Source: Pseudomonas vanderleydeniana
Lineage (GTDB): Bacteria > Pseudomonadota > Gammaproteobacteria > Pseudomonadales > Pseudomonadaceae
Reading direction: 5' to 3'
Assembly (NCBI RefSeq): GCF_014268755.2
Contig: NZ_CP077093.1
Location: 6,880,501-6,944,500 of the forward strand
DNA: 64,000 nucleotides
Shown one piece after another: positions 63,857-64,000 of the stretch. Under the pieces are notes generated by a model. It saw only the letters and a list, made by a program, of their open reading frames with translations, made no database searches and was not told the origin of the DNA. Numbering within the stretch: position 1 is the stretch's first letter; every line of letters starts with the position of its first letter. Position numbers and translations under genes: made by a program.

Positions 63857-64000
63857 AAACGTCCTTCACTTAATCCTTCGCGACATGTTCAAAAAACAAC
63901 ATCAAGAATGCTCCATTTCTTACATTTGTAGATGAGAAAGCCTGCTATTTTCGGTAACGAAAATGTAACATTCGCATCCGCAGTCAAAACAAGAAATCTG
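63857..64000. other. AT-rich intergenic end of the window
   Basis: No gene is seen. ATTTTCG-GTAA-CGAAAAT (63947-63964) is a perfect inverted repeat, and TTACATTT (63920-63927) recurs in inverted form at 63961-63968. The low GC fits a promoter region for a gene beyond the edge. Confidence 0.4.

Overview
The window is a stretch of Pseudomonas chromosome, most likely from the P. fluorescens lineage. The evidence is a high GC content, the rimB-rimK pair, the zapA-ssrS-ygfA locus facing ygfB-pepP-ubiH-ubiI, and many short intergenic repeats of the Pseudomonas REP type (GCGGGCTTGCCCGC cores and GGAGCCGGCTTGCTGGCGAT cores). From memory, long parts match the conserved Pseudomonas gene order running pckA-hslO-hsp15-rimBK-envZ/ompR-tex-gshA-argA-argE, then gcvP/gcvH/gcvT, the iron ABC pair, the ubi genes and zapA. 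No tRNA, rRNA, CRISPR array, prophage or insertion sequence was seen.

Layout. 1-7.8 kb: end of an SDR gene, a DUF2269-type membrane gene, ilvA, rpiA, a YjiK-like beta-propeller, a FAH-family hydrolase, and D-2-hydroxyglutarate dehydrogenase divergent from serA. 7.8-13.7 kb: small envelope and accessory genes (DUF4399, a solute-binding protein, DUF523 plus a 2OG-Fe(II) oxygenase, DUF2059, a GNAT, a DUF2135/TPR protein, a small membrane protein). 13.7-30 kb: pckA, hslO, hsp15, rimBK, envZ-ompR, tex, a thioesterase, gshA, argA, argE and a CYTH-CHAD triphosphatase. 30.5-40.6 kb: a five-gene beta-glucan (cellulose-type) synthesis operon, which looks inserted into otherwise core gene order. 40.7-45.5 kb: a solitary GspE/PilB-type ATPase, an unknown membrane protein, an SPFH/NfeD pair and DUF2388. 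45.5-51.4 kb: gcvP, gcvH and gcvT of the glycine cleavage system, with a DegT-type aminotransferase on the opposite strand between gcvP and gcvH. 51.6-54.5 kb: an iron-type ABC permease and binding protein behind a candidate Fur box. 54.6-61.5 kb: ubiI-like, ubiH, pepP, ygfB / zapB-like, zapA, 6S RNA, ygfA, a 52-codon membrane peptide and an EVE protein. 61.6-64 kb: a FliL-like secreted protein, a quinone oxidoreductase and a histidine phosphatase.

How genes work together. SerA and the divergent D-2-HG dehydrogenase form a known metabolic couple. RimB and RimK modify and process ribosomal protein S6. In the glucan operon, a BcsQ-like ATPase, BcsA with an intact PilZ domain, BcsB and BcsC are each linked by 4-bp ATGA overlaps, and an SGNH-like protein sits where accessory hydrolases are expected. 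No bcsZ cellulase, bcsD, bcsG or wssF-I genes are present. This compact operon is the most unusual system in the window. The other notable signals are a 164-bp MITE-like element that supplies a stop codon, a candidate Rsm hairpin over a ribosome-binding site, and a group of perfect DnaA boxes around gcvP.
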